A stretch of DNA of 44,418 nt, taken from assembly GCA_016715625.1 (NCBI GenBank), contig JADJZU010000028.1:1-44418 (forward strand), in the 5' to 3' direction. Under the pieces are notes generated by a model, which saw only the letters and a list, made by a program, of their open reading frames with translations, searched no databases and was not told where the DNA came from. Source of the DNA: Bacteroidota bacterium. GTDB lineage: Bacteria; Bacteroidota; Bacteroidia; Chitinophagales; LD1. This document shows, one piece after another, positions 26,425-36,100 of the stretch. The translations under genes were made by a program, and so were the position numbers. The first letter of the stretch is position 1. Each line of letters starts with the position of its first letter.

Positions 26425-27108
26425 CTAAATATCTCGGGATTCTCCAATGTTAAGCAAGAACAACTCCTTAGCCGCACTTTCAAACTTTCGCACGGCTAGT
26501 TCATGATCTACCCTTATGTAACCGAAGGTATCATAATGCAACCCAACAATTTTGTCGCATTCCACAAACTCGCTGGCAATCACGGCATCTTCTATTCCCA
26601 TCGTAAAATTATCGCCAATGGGTAGTAAAGCCAGGTCGAGTTTAGCGCAAATACGCGGTATCAATTGCATATCCATCGTTAAAGCTGTATCGCCACTGTA
26701 ATAAAAATTTCCATCGGCAGATTCAATCACAAATCCCACCGGATTTCCACCATAAGTGCCATCGGGCAACACGCTGCTATGCACCGCATTCACTAACTTA
26801 ACAGTACCAAAATCGAATTTCCACTTGCCTCCATGATTCATGAGATGAACATGCTCGCAACCTTGTTTTTGAAACCACTCTCCCACCTCAAACCCCGCCA
26901 CTAACCGCGCTCCGGTGCGTTTGGCAATAGCCAGTGCATCCGACATATGATCAAAGTGCCCGTGCGAAATAAAAATATAATCGGCCGGAATAGCCGATAC
27001 ATCCACCTGTATGGCCAACTCATTTTGGCTTACAAAAGGGTCGAAGAGCAGGCTTTTTCCAGATACCAAAATCGAAAAACAAGAATGGCCGTAATAGGTA
27101 ACTTGCAT
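26425..27108 (-). CDS. UPF0173 metal-dependent hydrolase (metallo-beta-lactamase fold)
   Basis: A 227-residue protein. It starts MQVTYYGHSCF, the standard UPF0173 opening, and has the metal motif SHGHFDHMSDAL (His49, His51, Asp53, His54). Further metal ligands follow in VNAVHSS and YSGDTALTMDM, and GLHYDTFGYI near the C-terminus. The UlaG-like family hydrolyses phosphoester or lactone-type bonds, but the substrate of this group is not established. It is the first gene of the parA-parB unit and has no signal peptide, so it is cytoplasmic. Confidence 0.92.
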   Translation of the reverse strand: MQVTYYGHSCFSILVSGKSLLFDPFVSQNELAIQVDVSAIPADYIFISHGHFDHMSDALAIAKRTGARLVAGFEVGEWFQKQGCEHVHLMNHGGKWKFDFGTVKLVNAVHSSVLPDGTYGGNPVGFVIESADGNFYYSGDTALTMDMQLIPRICAKLDLALLPIGDNFTMGIEDAVIASEFVECDKIVGLHYDTFGYIRVDHELAVRKFESAAKELFLLNIGESRDI

Positions 27109-27253
27109 AGCGTATTAATTGCAGCAAAGATACTTGCCGAGCGCAGCAGATTGTTCGTAATTCTCCACTAACTAACAAAAGACTTGTTCAAACGTATGTT
27201 GAAAAGGCCCATTTCGTGTGTGCGAAGTGTGGATACTGTGTGCGTATTGGAAA

Positions 27254-27286
27254 ATTCGGCTGCTTCTCATCAAGAAGCAGCCGAAT
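27254..27286 (-). terminator. Rho-independent terminator of the 1882-residue PKD gene
   Basis: A perfect 14-bp stem ATTCGGCTGCTTCT / AGAAGCAGCCGAAT with a 5-nt loop starts 10 bp beyond the stop codon. On the minus strand it is followed by TTTTCC. Its strength and placement fit the end of the giant transcript rather than the downstream UPF0173 gene. Confidence 0.85.
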
Positions 27287-27296
27287 ATCGAATTGA

Positions 27297-30200
27297 CTAT
27301 TGAATGATTAAGCGCTCCGTTTTCAGCACTTTTTCTGATTGTAACACCAAAAGATATACGCCACTACTCAGTTGTCCGCGGAATGGAATCACTTGGGATA
27401 CTTCACCCGCTATGTTTGTTTGCCACATCACTTCACCCATAGCATTTACAATCTTGAGCTCCATAGGTTCATGCGTGCCTTGCAACTTCACTTCAAAACT
27501 TCCGGTGTTCGGGTTGGGATAAACACTCCAATCAAATCCATCCGTCAAGTATGTCTGCCCGCTGATGAAGTCAGTGCAGGCAGTGTCTTTGCAGCCCAAA
27601 GCAGAAGTTACTTCCACGCAATACAGCCCGGTAACCTGCGGCTGATAGTATTGATTGGTAGCCCCGTTAATGGGCACAAAATTCTGATTCATCCATTGGT
27701 AGCTATTGCCCGGAGGACCAGCCAATAGACCATTGCCTTCTGTCGAAGCCGTAGCCACAGGAGCGGCCAATACGCAAATGGTATCATAGCAGGTGTCAAT
27801 CATATTATTATAGGTAATAATGAGCCTTATGGGGTGACACCCAACCGTGTTGTATTGCACATTGTGTGGCCCGATGCCCGTAGCGGTAGCTGGCAACCCA
27901 TTCGTAAACTGCCATTGATATGTGCCGTTGGTAATATTTCCGCCATAAGAGATAACCGCTGATTGACCTACGCAAATTTGTGAAGGGGTTGTAACAATGC
28001 AATCAATATGACAAGGTGGAAGATCGAACAGATAATTAGAATCATAGCAGAAATTCTGATTACCATCGCTGAGTACAAAAGTAATGGCCATCTGATTGCT
28101 GTTGCTTTGGTGCACATACGTTCCGCTCACCACTGTAACTCCGTTTAGAATAACCGGATTATTAGGAGTAAGGGTGCCGGTCATCGGTTGAAGGAGCAAA
28201 GTTCCGCAACCGTTGAAGGTGAACCAGAAATTATAAATAGGTTGATTCTGCGAATTGTATCCTGCACAGGTAAATGAATCGGTAACGGAATTAAACTCAC
28301 AGCACACCGTATCACAATCAGGCATGGTATAACAAATGGTATCACTGCTACAACAGAAAATCTCGTTACCCAGCGAATCGTAAGCATGTATCATAGTTTT
28401 AAAACAAAGCACATCGCCCGGCACCGCACCGGTGATAGTTGCCGAGAAGTTCGGGGAAGTGCCGCCATTCGGTATCACACTGTTAAATGTTACAGGACTA
28501 TACGCCACACCCGGATTATTGCTGGTCAGCAGGAGGTTGGTCGCATTTACAGTGTATCCGGAGTTATTATATACATAGAAACTTAATACATAATTGCCGT
28601 TTTGATCGCAGTATACCGTATCGGTGATGAGCGTAGCACAAGCGGTATCACACTCGTATAATGTCATATTTCTAGCGCCTGTGGTATCTACACAATTAGA
28701 GTCGGTGGTAAGCACTACGGAGTATGCTCCGTTCATCGTAATGATGACGCATTGATTCGTATCTCCCGGCATCGGTAGCCCATTCATAAGCCACTGATAA
28801 GCGGCATAGCCCCATGGAGCGCAGAGTGTATCGGGGTTGCAATGCTCATAACAGCCTTCGTGGAAGTGTTCCACTTTGGGCATCGCGTTTATATTGACGA
28901 GCGTATCTTCCTGAGATGTGCAGCCATAAGCATCCGTAATAGTAACTACATAATTGCCTCCGGTGGTTACATAAATCAAATTGCCCGGCAATCCGTTACT
29001 CCACAAATAGGAGATGGCATTGGGTTGAAATGCAGTGGCTACAATTGAATCACCGGCACACACCCCACTATTGGCGGATAGTGAAATAATCGGTGGAGCC
29101 AATGCCGGCAATACCACCACAATGTATGGATTGGATGTGTTGGAGCAGCCGGTAGAAGGGTCGAAAGCTATGAGCGTGTAATTGTAAGTTCCTGCTGTAA
29201 GTAAAGAGGCAGACACAGAAATGCTATTCCAGGTAGCGCCATTTACATTCACGTCATTGCTCACCCACAGATAGTTATAAGTCGGATTGTTCTGAACGCT
29301 CAACGTAATAGTTTCATAAGCGCAAAGCGTGTCATCGCCACTATTTTGGATATATACATTCGGCAATGGGTTTACGATAATATTTGCAGCGGGAGGCACA
29401 TATCCACAGTTGTTTGAGTCGTACACCGTAACGGTGTAGGCACCTGTAGCATTAACGCTGATAATTTGAGAAGTTGCACCGTTATTCCAGATAAAAGAAG
29501 TGCCCAACGGAGCGGTAAGGGTAACAGTAGTGCCAAAACAAACCTGACTGGATGGAGCTATCGTAATAACTCCCGAAACGGAAGGCGCTACAATCACAAT
29601 AGAAGAAGTGAACGTGTCGGCACAGCCGCGGGCATCTTTTACAATTAGTGTAATAGGGTATGTACCGGCAGCGGTGTAGGTGTGTGCACTATTCTGCGCC
29701 AGCGAGGTGCCGGTATCTCCAAAATTCCACTCCCAGTAATTTAAGCCTACACCGGTGGATAAATCCAGAAAAGGAATATTGTTATTCACACACTCCGGAG
29801 AGGTAAAGCTACCCGCGGCCACAGGCGGATTGGGCACATTAATGGTAACTACCCGCGATACCGTACAGATACCATCGGTGATGGTAAGCGTCACATTGTA
29901 AGGACCACCTGTAGCGTATATATGCGTAGGATTAGGAAGATTAGAAAACGTGGCATCGCCAAAGCCCCAGGTGTAACTGGTAATGCTGGTGTTAGGGGTA
30001 TTTGTACATTGGTTAAAGAAACTCACCTGACCACCACAGCCGTAGGTTTGCGTAAATTTAGACGACAGTGGAACCGTAATCTTGGCCGTATCCTGTAGCA
30101 AACAGGAATCGGTGCCGGCCGCATTAGGCACATAGCCATAGAGCGTTACCAAATAATATCCTGCCGTATCGTAGGTGTGCGTGGGGTTGGTAGCGTTAGA

Positions 30201-32945
30201 AGCATACCCATCTCCAAAATACCAAATAAACGAAGATGCGTTTACAGAGGTATTGGTAAAAGTGACCGGATTGCAAACAGGTGTCACCGGATTAAAACTC
30301 ACAACACCATTGGGTATGCAGGGCTGTGCGGTATCGGGCGGACAAATATTTTGAGCTAAGACCAGCGAATTGGATATCGCTGTGCAACCGGTGGTGCCGT
30401 CTGTAACCGTTACGTTGTATGCACCGGGAGTATTGACGGTAATCGATGGTGTATTGCCACCATTGCTCCAGGCAAACGTGTATCCTATACCTACCAGAGC
30501 ATTCAAAGTTCCGCTTGGCACCTGAGGCGCACATACTGTTAGGATATCGTTGGAAGATATGTAGGCGGTAGGTGCAGGCAGGTAATTAATAATCTTATTG
30601 AAGGTGGCTGTGCAGGTATTGGCTCCGGTCACCGTAACGCTGTAGTTGCCCTGTTGAGAAATCACCGGAGAAGCCAGCACCGAAGAAAATCCTCCGGGGC
30701 CGCTCCAGGAGTAACTGACATAGGTATTATTCAAAAACAAATTGGCCGTGCCACCGGGGCAGAAATTCCCCAAAACTTTAATGGTATCTTTAGGAGCCGG
30801 TTGAAGTGTAATCACTTTTGTGTTCGTTACAGTTTGGTTACAAACCGCCACGCTCAGGGTTACACTAACACTAGTATTTACGTTTACATTTCCCCATTGC
30901 ACGGTAATGTTGGAAGTTCCCTGACCTACTGTCACACTGCCTAAAAAACTTTGATTAATGCTCCAGTTATACTGAGCTGAAGGCGGATAAATGACCGAGT
31001 TCGAAAAATTTCCGGTGGTGTTACCGCACATCAAATTGCTGCCCACAACAATCGGGTTGGGAACCGGACTTAACACCGTAATATTTTGAATGGTAGTATC
31101 GCTATGGCAATATGGACTATTCACATCCTGCGACCAGGCACGCAATACAAATGGGCCGATGCTACCCCAGGTTACGTTCACCGAATTGCCGGTAGTGGCG
31201 GACAAAGTGCCACCCGTCACCGACCAATTTACATTAACTCCCGATGCCAGATATGCCACGGTTGTGTTTGGGCATATGAGAGTATCTCCGGTGATGCTTG
31301 GAGTAGCCGGTGGAGGCAACACGTTTACTCCTAAGTAAGTAGTATCTTCACACACCGTATTTGGATTAATGGCCACGGCACGGACTAAATAATATCCGCT
31401 TACGCCATTCCAGTTAATGGTGGTACCGGTGCCAATCGGTGGTATCACTATTGGCCCGGATGGAATCACACTCCACTGCACTGGTATAGAAGGGAAGGTA
31501 GAATAACTCGACACATCATTGGCGCAGGCAGGGTTAGGTCCCAGTATGGACAGTTTAGGCCGAACCCGTACCACCATTTTAGCCACACCTCCGCAATGCA
31601 AAAACGAATCGTAATACATACAGGTAATGGTATCGCGCACCGGAGAAAAAACAGGCCCCGGAAAAAACACATCTATAGAATTGCAGGATTGCCCGGCAAC
31701 GATAGTGCCGCTGGCATTCCCGTTAATGCTCCAGGTATAATGCACTCCGTTCATCATCGGCAGCGAGTAGGTATTGGTGGAATTGGGACATACTACACTA
31801 TCACCGGTAATAACCGCTGTGGGCTGCAGAATGGGGACTTGAATCACCGTAGTGGCCGGACATAAAGCGGGGGAACAACCGGTTACTTGAAGGCTGAGGG
31901 TGCCTATCAATTGGCTTCCGTTCCAGTTCACCACTACCGAATCCAGGTTATTGGGGCCAATGATAGTGCCGCCTGTAACCGTCCACAAATAACCGGTGCA
32001 ATTGGCCGATGTGCGGTAGGTAACAATAGCATCATAACATACTGTAGCCGGACAACTAATATCGGGGCCGGCTGCGGTATCTACCACTATTTGTCCGGTA
32101 AAAGTATCGCGACAGTGGCAGGCATTTTCGGCAATGAGTGTGATAGTATATGTGCCGGGTGAATTATAAATATGAGTAGGGTCTACATTGGTAGAAGTGC
32201 CGCCATCACCAAACTGCCAATAATAGCTGGTGGCTCCCACGCTGGCATTGGCAAAATAAGCCGTGCTTCCCAGGCAAATATTGGTGCTACCGGTGAAGGC
32301 AGCAATAGGGATATCAATTTTCTCAATGCATATATTAGCCGTATCCACACAGCCCCACACGTTTGTTTCCACCACTTGCAATACACCATAGCCCGTGGTA
32401 TCCCAACTAACGGATACGGCATTGGTGCCTTGTCCCGTAAAGCCGGAAGCTCCTGTAACCGTCCACACATACGAGCTGCCAGCATTGAAAGGAGTGCTAT
32501 AGGAGATTGTGGCATTTTTGCAAACCTTGGAACAATTGCCCCTGCCCTGGTCCGGTTGGCCAATGGAACTTCCGCTGCTATTGGAAGGGCATGTCGGATA
32601 AGGAAGAAAAGTAATAACAGGATTGGGTTTCGCATGAATGGTTACCAAGAGCGTATCAGAAAAGGTGACCGCATTGCCATTGGTAGTTACCGCAATCAGG
32701 ATACCGGTTCCCGGATTTCCCCACTGCACCACAATCGTATCGGAAGAAGAAAAACCATTCCCTCCGGTGATACTCCAAAAATAAGTGGTGCCAGAAACCG
32801 GATTCACATAGGTTTGCGTTTCTCCGGCACACACACTCGTATCGCCCATTATACTAAGCTGTGCGGAAGTAGAAGTAGCTAAAAGAAAAAGACAGGCCAA
32901 CAACAACCATTGCTTGCCTCGGAGTAATGTAAAGGGGTTTTTCAT
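27297..32945 (-). CDS. Giant PKD/Ig-like repeat surface protein with T9SS type A sorting domain
   Basis: A predicted secreted or surface adhesin of 1882 residues. The signal peptide spans about 1-28 (LLLACLFLLATSTSA). The body is a chain of Ig-like and PKD beta-sandwiches. Clear PKD motifs are FGDGG with PTHIYNSPGTYTITLIAENA (about 240-275), WYFGDGYASNATNPTHTY (about 912), WGFGDATFSNLPNPTHIY (about 990) and WNFGDTGTSLAQNSAHTY (about 1075). In between and after lie Ig-like units with YxWSNG and a Cys-rich section (about 1370-1640). The final 80 residues (YPNPNTGSFEV, LKIVNAMGEVMW, GQLSSGVYLLVL) form a T9SS type A C-terminal signal. It is divergent from a second PKD giant, 190 bp away. The function is probably adhesion, gliding or matrix; no enzyme domain is seen. 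Confidence 0.92.
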   Translation of the reverse strand: MKNPFTLLRGKQWLLLACLFLLATSTSAQLSIMGDTSVCAGETQTYVNPVSGTTYFWSITGGNGFSSSDTIVVQWGNPGTGILIAVTTNGNAVTFSDTLLVTIHAKPNPVITFLPYPTCPSNSSGSSIGQPDQGRGNCSKVCKNATISYSTPFNAGSSYVWTVTGASGFTGQGTNAVSVSWDTTGYGVLQVVETNVWGCVDTANICIEKIDIPIAAFTGSTNICLGSTAYFANASVGATSYYWQFGDGGTSTNVDPTHIYNSPGTYTITLIAENACHCRDTFTGQIVVDTAAGPDISCPATVCYDAIVTYRTSANCTGYLWTVTGGTIIGPNNLDSVVVNWNGSQLIGTLSLQVTGCSPALCPATTVIQVPILQPTAVITGDSVVCPNSTNTYSLPMMNGVHYTWSINGNASGTIVAGQSCNSIDVFFPGPVFSPVRDTITCMYYDSFLHCGGVAKMVVRVRPKLSILGPNPACANDVSSYSTFPSIPVQWSVIPSGPIVIPPIGTGTTINWNGVSGYYLVRAVAINPNTVCEDTTYLGVNVLPPPATPSITGDTLICPNTTVAYLASGVNVNWSVTGGTLSATTGNSVNVTWGSIGPFVLRAWSQDVNSPYCHSDTTIQNITVLSPVPNPIVVGSNLMCGNTTGNFSNSVIYPPSAQYNWSINQSFLGSVTVGQGTSNITVQWGNVNVNTSVSVTLSVAVCNQTVTNTKVITLQPAPKDTIKVLGNFCPGGTANLFLNNTYVSYSWSGPGGFSSVLASPVISQQGNYSVTVTGANTCTATFNKIINYLPAPTAYISSNDILTVCAPQVPSGTLNALVGIGYTFAWSNGGNTPSITVNTPGAYNVTVTDGTTGCTAISNSLVLAQNICPPDTAQPCIPNGVVSFNPVTPVCNPVTFTNTSVNASSFIWYFGDGYASNATNPTHTYDTAGYYLVTLYGYVPNAAGTDSCLLQDTAKITVPLSSKFTQTYGCGGQVSFFNQCTNTPNTSITSYTWGFGDATFSNLPNPTHIYATGGPYNVTLTITDGICTVSRVVTINVPNPPVAAGSFTSPECVNNNIPFLDLSTGVGLNYWEWNFGDTGTSLAQNSAHTYTAAGTYPITLIVKDARGCADTFTSSIVIVAPSVSGVITIAPSSQVCFGTTVTLTAPLGTSFIWNNGATSQIISVNATGAYTVTVYDSNNCGYVPPAANIIVNPLPNVYIQNSGDDTLCAYETITLSVQNNPTYNYLWVSNDVNVNGATWNSISVSASLLTAGTYNYTLIAFDPSTGCSNTSNPYIVVVLPALAPPIISLSANSGVCAGDSIVATAFQPNAISYLWSNGLPGNLIYVTTGGNYVVTITDAYGCTSQEDTLVNINAMPKVEHFHEGCYEHCNPDTLCAPWGYAAYQWLMNGLPMPGDTNQCVIITMNGAYSVVLTTDSNCVDTTGARNMTLYECDTACATLITDTVYCDQNGNYVLSFYVYNNSGYTVNATNLLLTSNNPGVAYSPVTFNSVIPNGGTSPNFSATITGAVPGDVLCFKTMIHAYDSLGNEIFCCSSDTICYTMPDCDTVCCEFNSVTDSFTCAGYNSQNQPIYNFWFTFNGCGTLLLQPMTGTLTPNNPVILNGVTVVSGTYVHQSNSNQMAITFVLSDGNQNFCYDSNYLFDLPPCHIDCIVTTPSQICVGQSAVISYGGNITNGTYQWQFTNGLPATATGIGPHNVQYNTVGCHPIRLIITYNNMIDTCYDTICVLAAPVATASTEGNGLLAGPPGNSYQWMNQNFVPINGATNQYYQPQVTGLYCVEVTSALGCKDTACTDFISGQTYLTDGFDWSVYPNPNTGSFEVKLQGTHEPMELKIVNAMGEVMWQTNIAGEVSQVIPFRGQLSSGVYLLVLQSEKVLKTERLIIQ

Positions 32946-33135
32946 ACTCGGGATTTAAAAAGTGGTATTAGGAATGAACCGGAAAGAACCGTTGCTAAAC
33001 CGAAATATACCATAATAATAGGAACGAACGAAAAACCGCCACTTGCCCTGCACCTAAACAGGTATGGATAAGTCGGGGGAAAAGATTCAGGGAACTATCC
33101 GCAATAGAAATTATCTTAGTCATCAAATCTCCCGA

Positions 33136-36100
33136 ATGAAAAAGAGCTTGACCTGCATAGGTGTTATTGTTTTCATGCTACTCTTAAGCCATCAGCTCCG
33201 CGCACAAAGTTTTACTACCAAAGGCAAATTGTTTTGGTTGGGATTTATGGAAAACTACTACGTACCCGAAACGAGAGTATATATCAGCAGTGATGTTCCT
33301 ACCACCGGAACCGTGTCTATTCCGCTGCAGGGATGGGTACAAAACTTCACTGTAACCCCGGGTGTATCTACCATGATTAATATCCCCGTAGCACAAACAC
33401 AAGCGGTTGGTTCCAATGTGATTCAACCCAATGGCGTGCGAATTCAAAGTGCTGCCGAGGTGAGTGCGTTTATGATTAACTACGCACAATACACCAGCGA
33501 TGCTTCGCTGGTGCTGCCCATACAAACCTTGGGCGATGAATATTTTGTAACCGCACACAAAGACGCAAATACCTTTTCGGATGTAAGCGAATTGATGATT
33601 GTAGCCGCTTATGATAATTCTACTTTTGAAATTACACCCTCTGTAAATAGCATATCCGGGCAAACAGCCGGTGTTCCTTTTCAGATTACTATGAATGCCG
33701 GACAAACGTACCAGCTGCAAAGCGATTTTGATTTAAGTGGTACCTTTATTCGTTCGGTGAACAATGGTGCAGGTTGCAAGAAGTTTGCGGTGTATGGTGG
33801 CAACCGATGCACCGGAGTAGATTGTCCGTATTGCGACCACCTAGTAGATCAAATGTATCCCAACAACACGCTGGGACAGAATTATGTATTACCGCATCTT
33901 ATCCCAAGAGGCTACACCAAATTTCGGGTAGTGGCTACCAAAAACGGAACACAGTTTAGTGTCAATGGTGGCCCTGTTCAAAACCTTAATGCCGGACAGC
34001 ATACCATTTTCAATTTATCGGCCAATGGTTTTTTGAGTAGTAACGAACCGGTGAGTGTCATGCAATACAGTATTGGCAACGATTGCGACCCACAAAATTT
34101 GGGTGACCCATTTATGATTTTAATGAGCCCCGTAGAGCAATTATTGGATCAGGTCACCTTCACCGCTATTTCCTCTCCGGTAGTCACCAATTATTATTTG
34201 CTGGTAACCACTAAAACTGCCAATATCAACCTAGTCACATTAGATGGAGCTGGTTTTGCCGGAAGTTTTACCCCTGTCCCCTCTAACCCTGCTTATGCCG
34301 TAGCATCGCTGAACATTACACAAGGCGACCATACCCTGCAGTCGGATAGCGGATTTTTGGCCTACACTTATGCTTATGGTGCCGATGAAAGCTATGGATA
34401 TTCAGCGGGTGCCAACCTTTCTAACTTGTACGCTAAACTGACGTACGCCTCTACTGACTTTGATACCATCGTTTGTCCGGGCGATACCATTTTGTTTGTG
34501 GGAGTAGGCGACACTTCTATTATTTCATACGAATGGGACTTTGGCGATGGAACGACTGCCCTGGGCAAAAATACCTCACACACTTTTGCATCGCTGGGCA
34601 CATATGAGATAAAAATGATTATTGAACGCTTCAACGCCTGTGAAAAGGATACGTTAGTGGATAGCCTGCGGGTGCTGGGACCAATTGTTACCAATGTAGA
34701 TAATGATACCATTTGCGTAGGCGGCTCTGCCACCTTTACAGCCAATGGTGGCGACAACTATTTCTGGAGCACGGGAGCCACCACACAAAGTGTTACGCTA
34801 TCGCCACCGGTTTCCACCGTTTATTCTGTGTATGCCACCGTATCGTCCTGTTCGGGCATTCCCGATACCTTTTCGGTAACCGTGATTGACCCACAACTCT
34901 CCATCACTTGGCTGGGGACCTGCTTAGATGCCCCTTTCTCGTTTTTTCCGGTCAGCACCACCTCGGCTATTCTAGACTACGACTGGGATTTTGGAGATGG
35001 AAGCACCGATACGATTTACAATCCTTCGCACACTTTTGCGGCTGCCGGCACTTACAATGTGCATGTATCTATACTTACCGTGTGGGGATGCACCGTAGAA
35101 GCGGACACTCAATTTGTAGTTGACGCAGTACCACAAGCTGATTTTACTTTTTCGGATGTATGTAATGGAACCTCTATGGTATTTAACAACACCACTACAG
35201 GTGGAGTTTACAATGCTCAATGGTATTTTGGCGATAACGATAGTTCCGTTTTGGCATCGCCTGCTCACTTGTATTCCGACACGGGTTCTTATCAGGTTCT
35301 CATGATTGCCAGTGCAGCCGGTAACGCAGGCTGCAAAGACAGCATAATGCAAACGGTGCAAGTCCATTTGCAGCCAATAGCTGCTTTTACCGCTACAAAT
35401 GAATGCCTTGGCGATTCCATTTCATTTAGCAACACTTCAATGCAAAATCCGGACATTAGTTACGAATGGAGTTTTGGCGATGGTCAATTATCCGCATCAT
35501 TCTCGCCCAGTCATTTGTATGCATTAGCCGACACGTTTAACACACAATTGATTGCCTACACAGCTGCAGGCTGCAGCGATACACTAACTCAAGAAGTGGT
35601 GGTGTACCCAAAACCGATAGCAGCTTTTAGCGTGCCGCCAGTATGCTTTGGAGTGGCCACTGCTTTCAATAATCTGAGCACGATTTCTTCGGGCACTTAT
35701 AGCAGCTTGTGGAATTTTGGAGATGGGGTTACTGCTACACAGCAGAGTCCATCGCATCTCTATGCAGACACACTTACCTACACCATAGAATTGATTGTGA
35801 CTTCCGATAACAACTGTGCTGACACTACTACCGGCACAGCCACCGTTAACTTTCAGCCCACGGCTGCATTCAGCGCCACATCTGTATGTGTGGGAGAAGC
35901 TACGGCTTTCAGCAATTTGTCTTCGCAGGATATATCCGAATTGTATAATTGGTCATTTGGTGATGCCAATACTTCTAACGCACTTCAACCATCTCACACT
36001 TATGCCTCCGACAGCAGTTGGAATGTTTCGCTCATCGCTTACACCGGTTCCGGCTGTGCCGATACGGCCACGGGTACCGCAGAAGTATATAGTCGTCCTG

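Noticed and set aside
32172..32882. 236-codon plus-strand ORF antisense to the giant PKD gene
   Set aside because: Its Ser/Arg/Ile-rich translation is the mirror of repetitive PKD coding sequence, with no domain or signal of its own.
33064..33135. Extended N-terminus for the IgGFc/PKD protein from ATG 33064
   Set aside because: It would bury the signal peptide behind 24 charged residues; ATG 33136 directly opens a good signal peptide.
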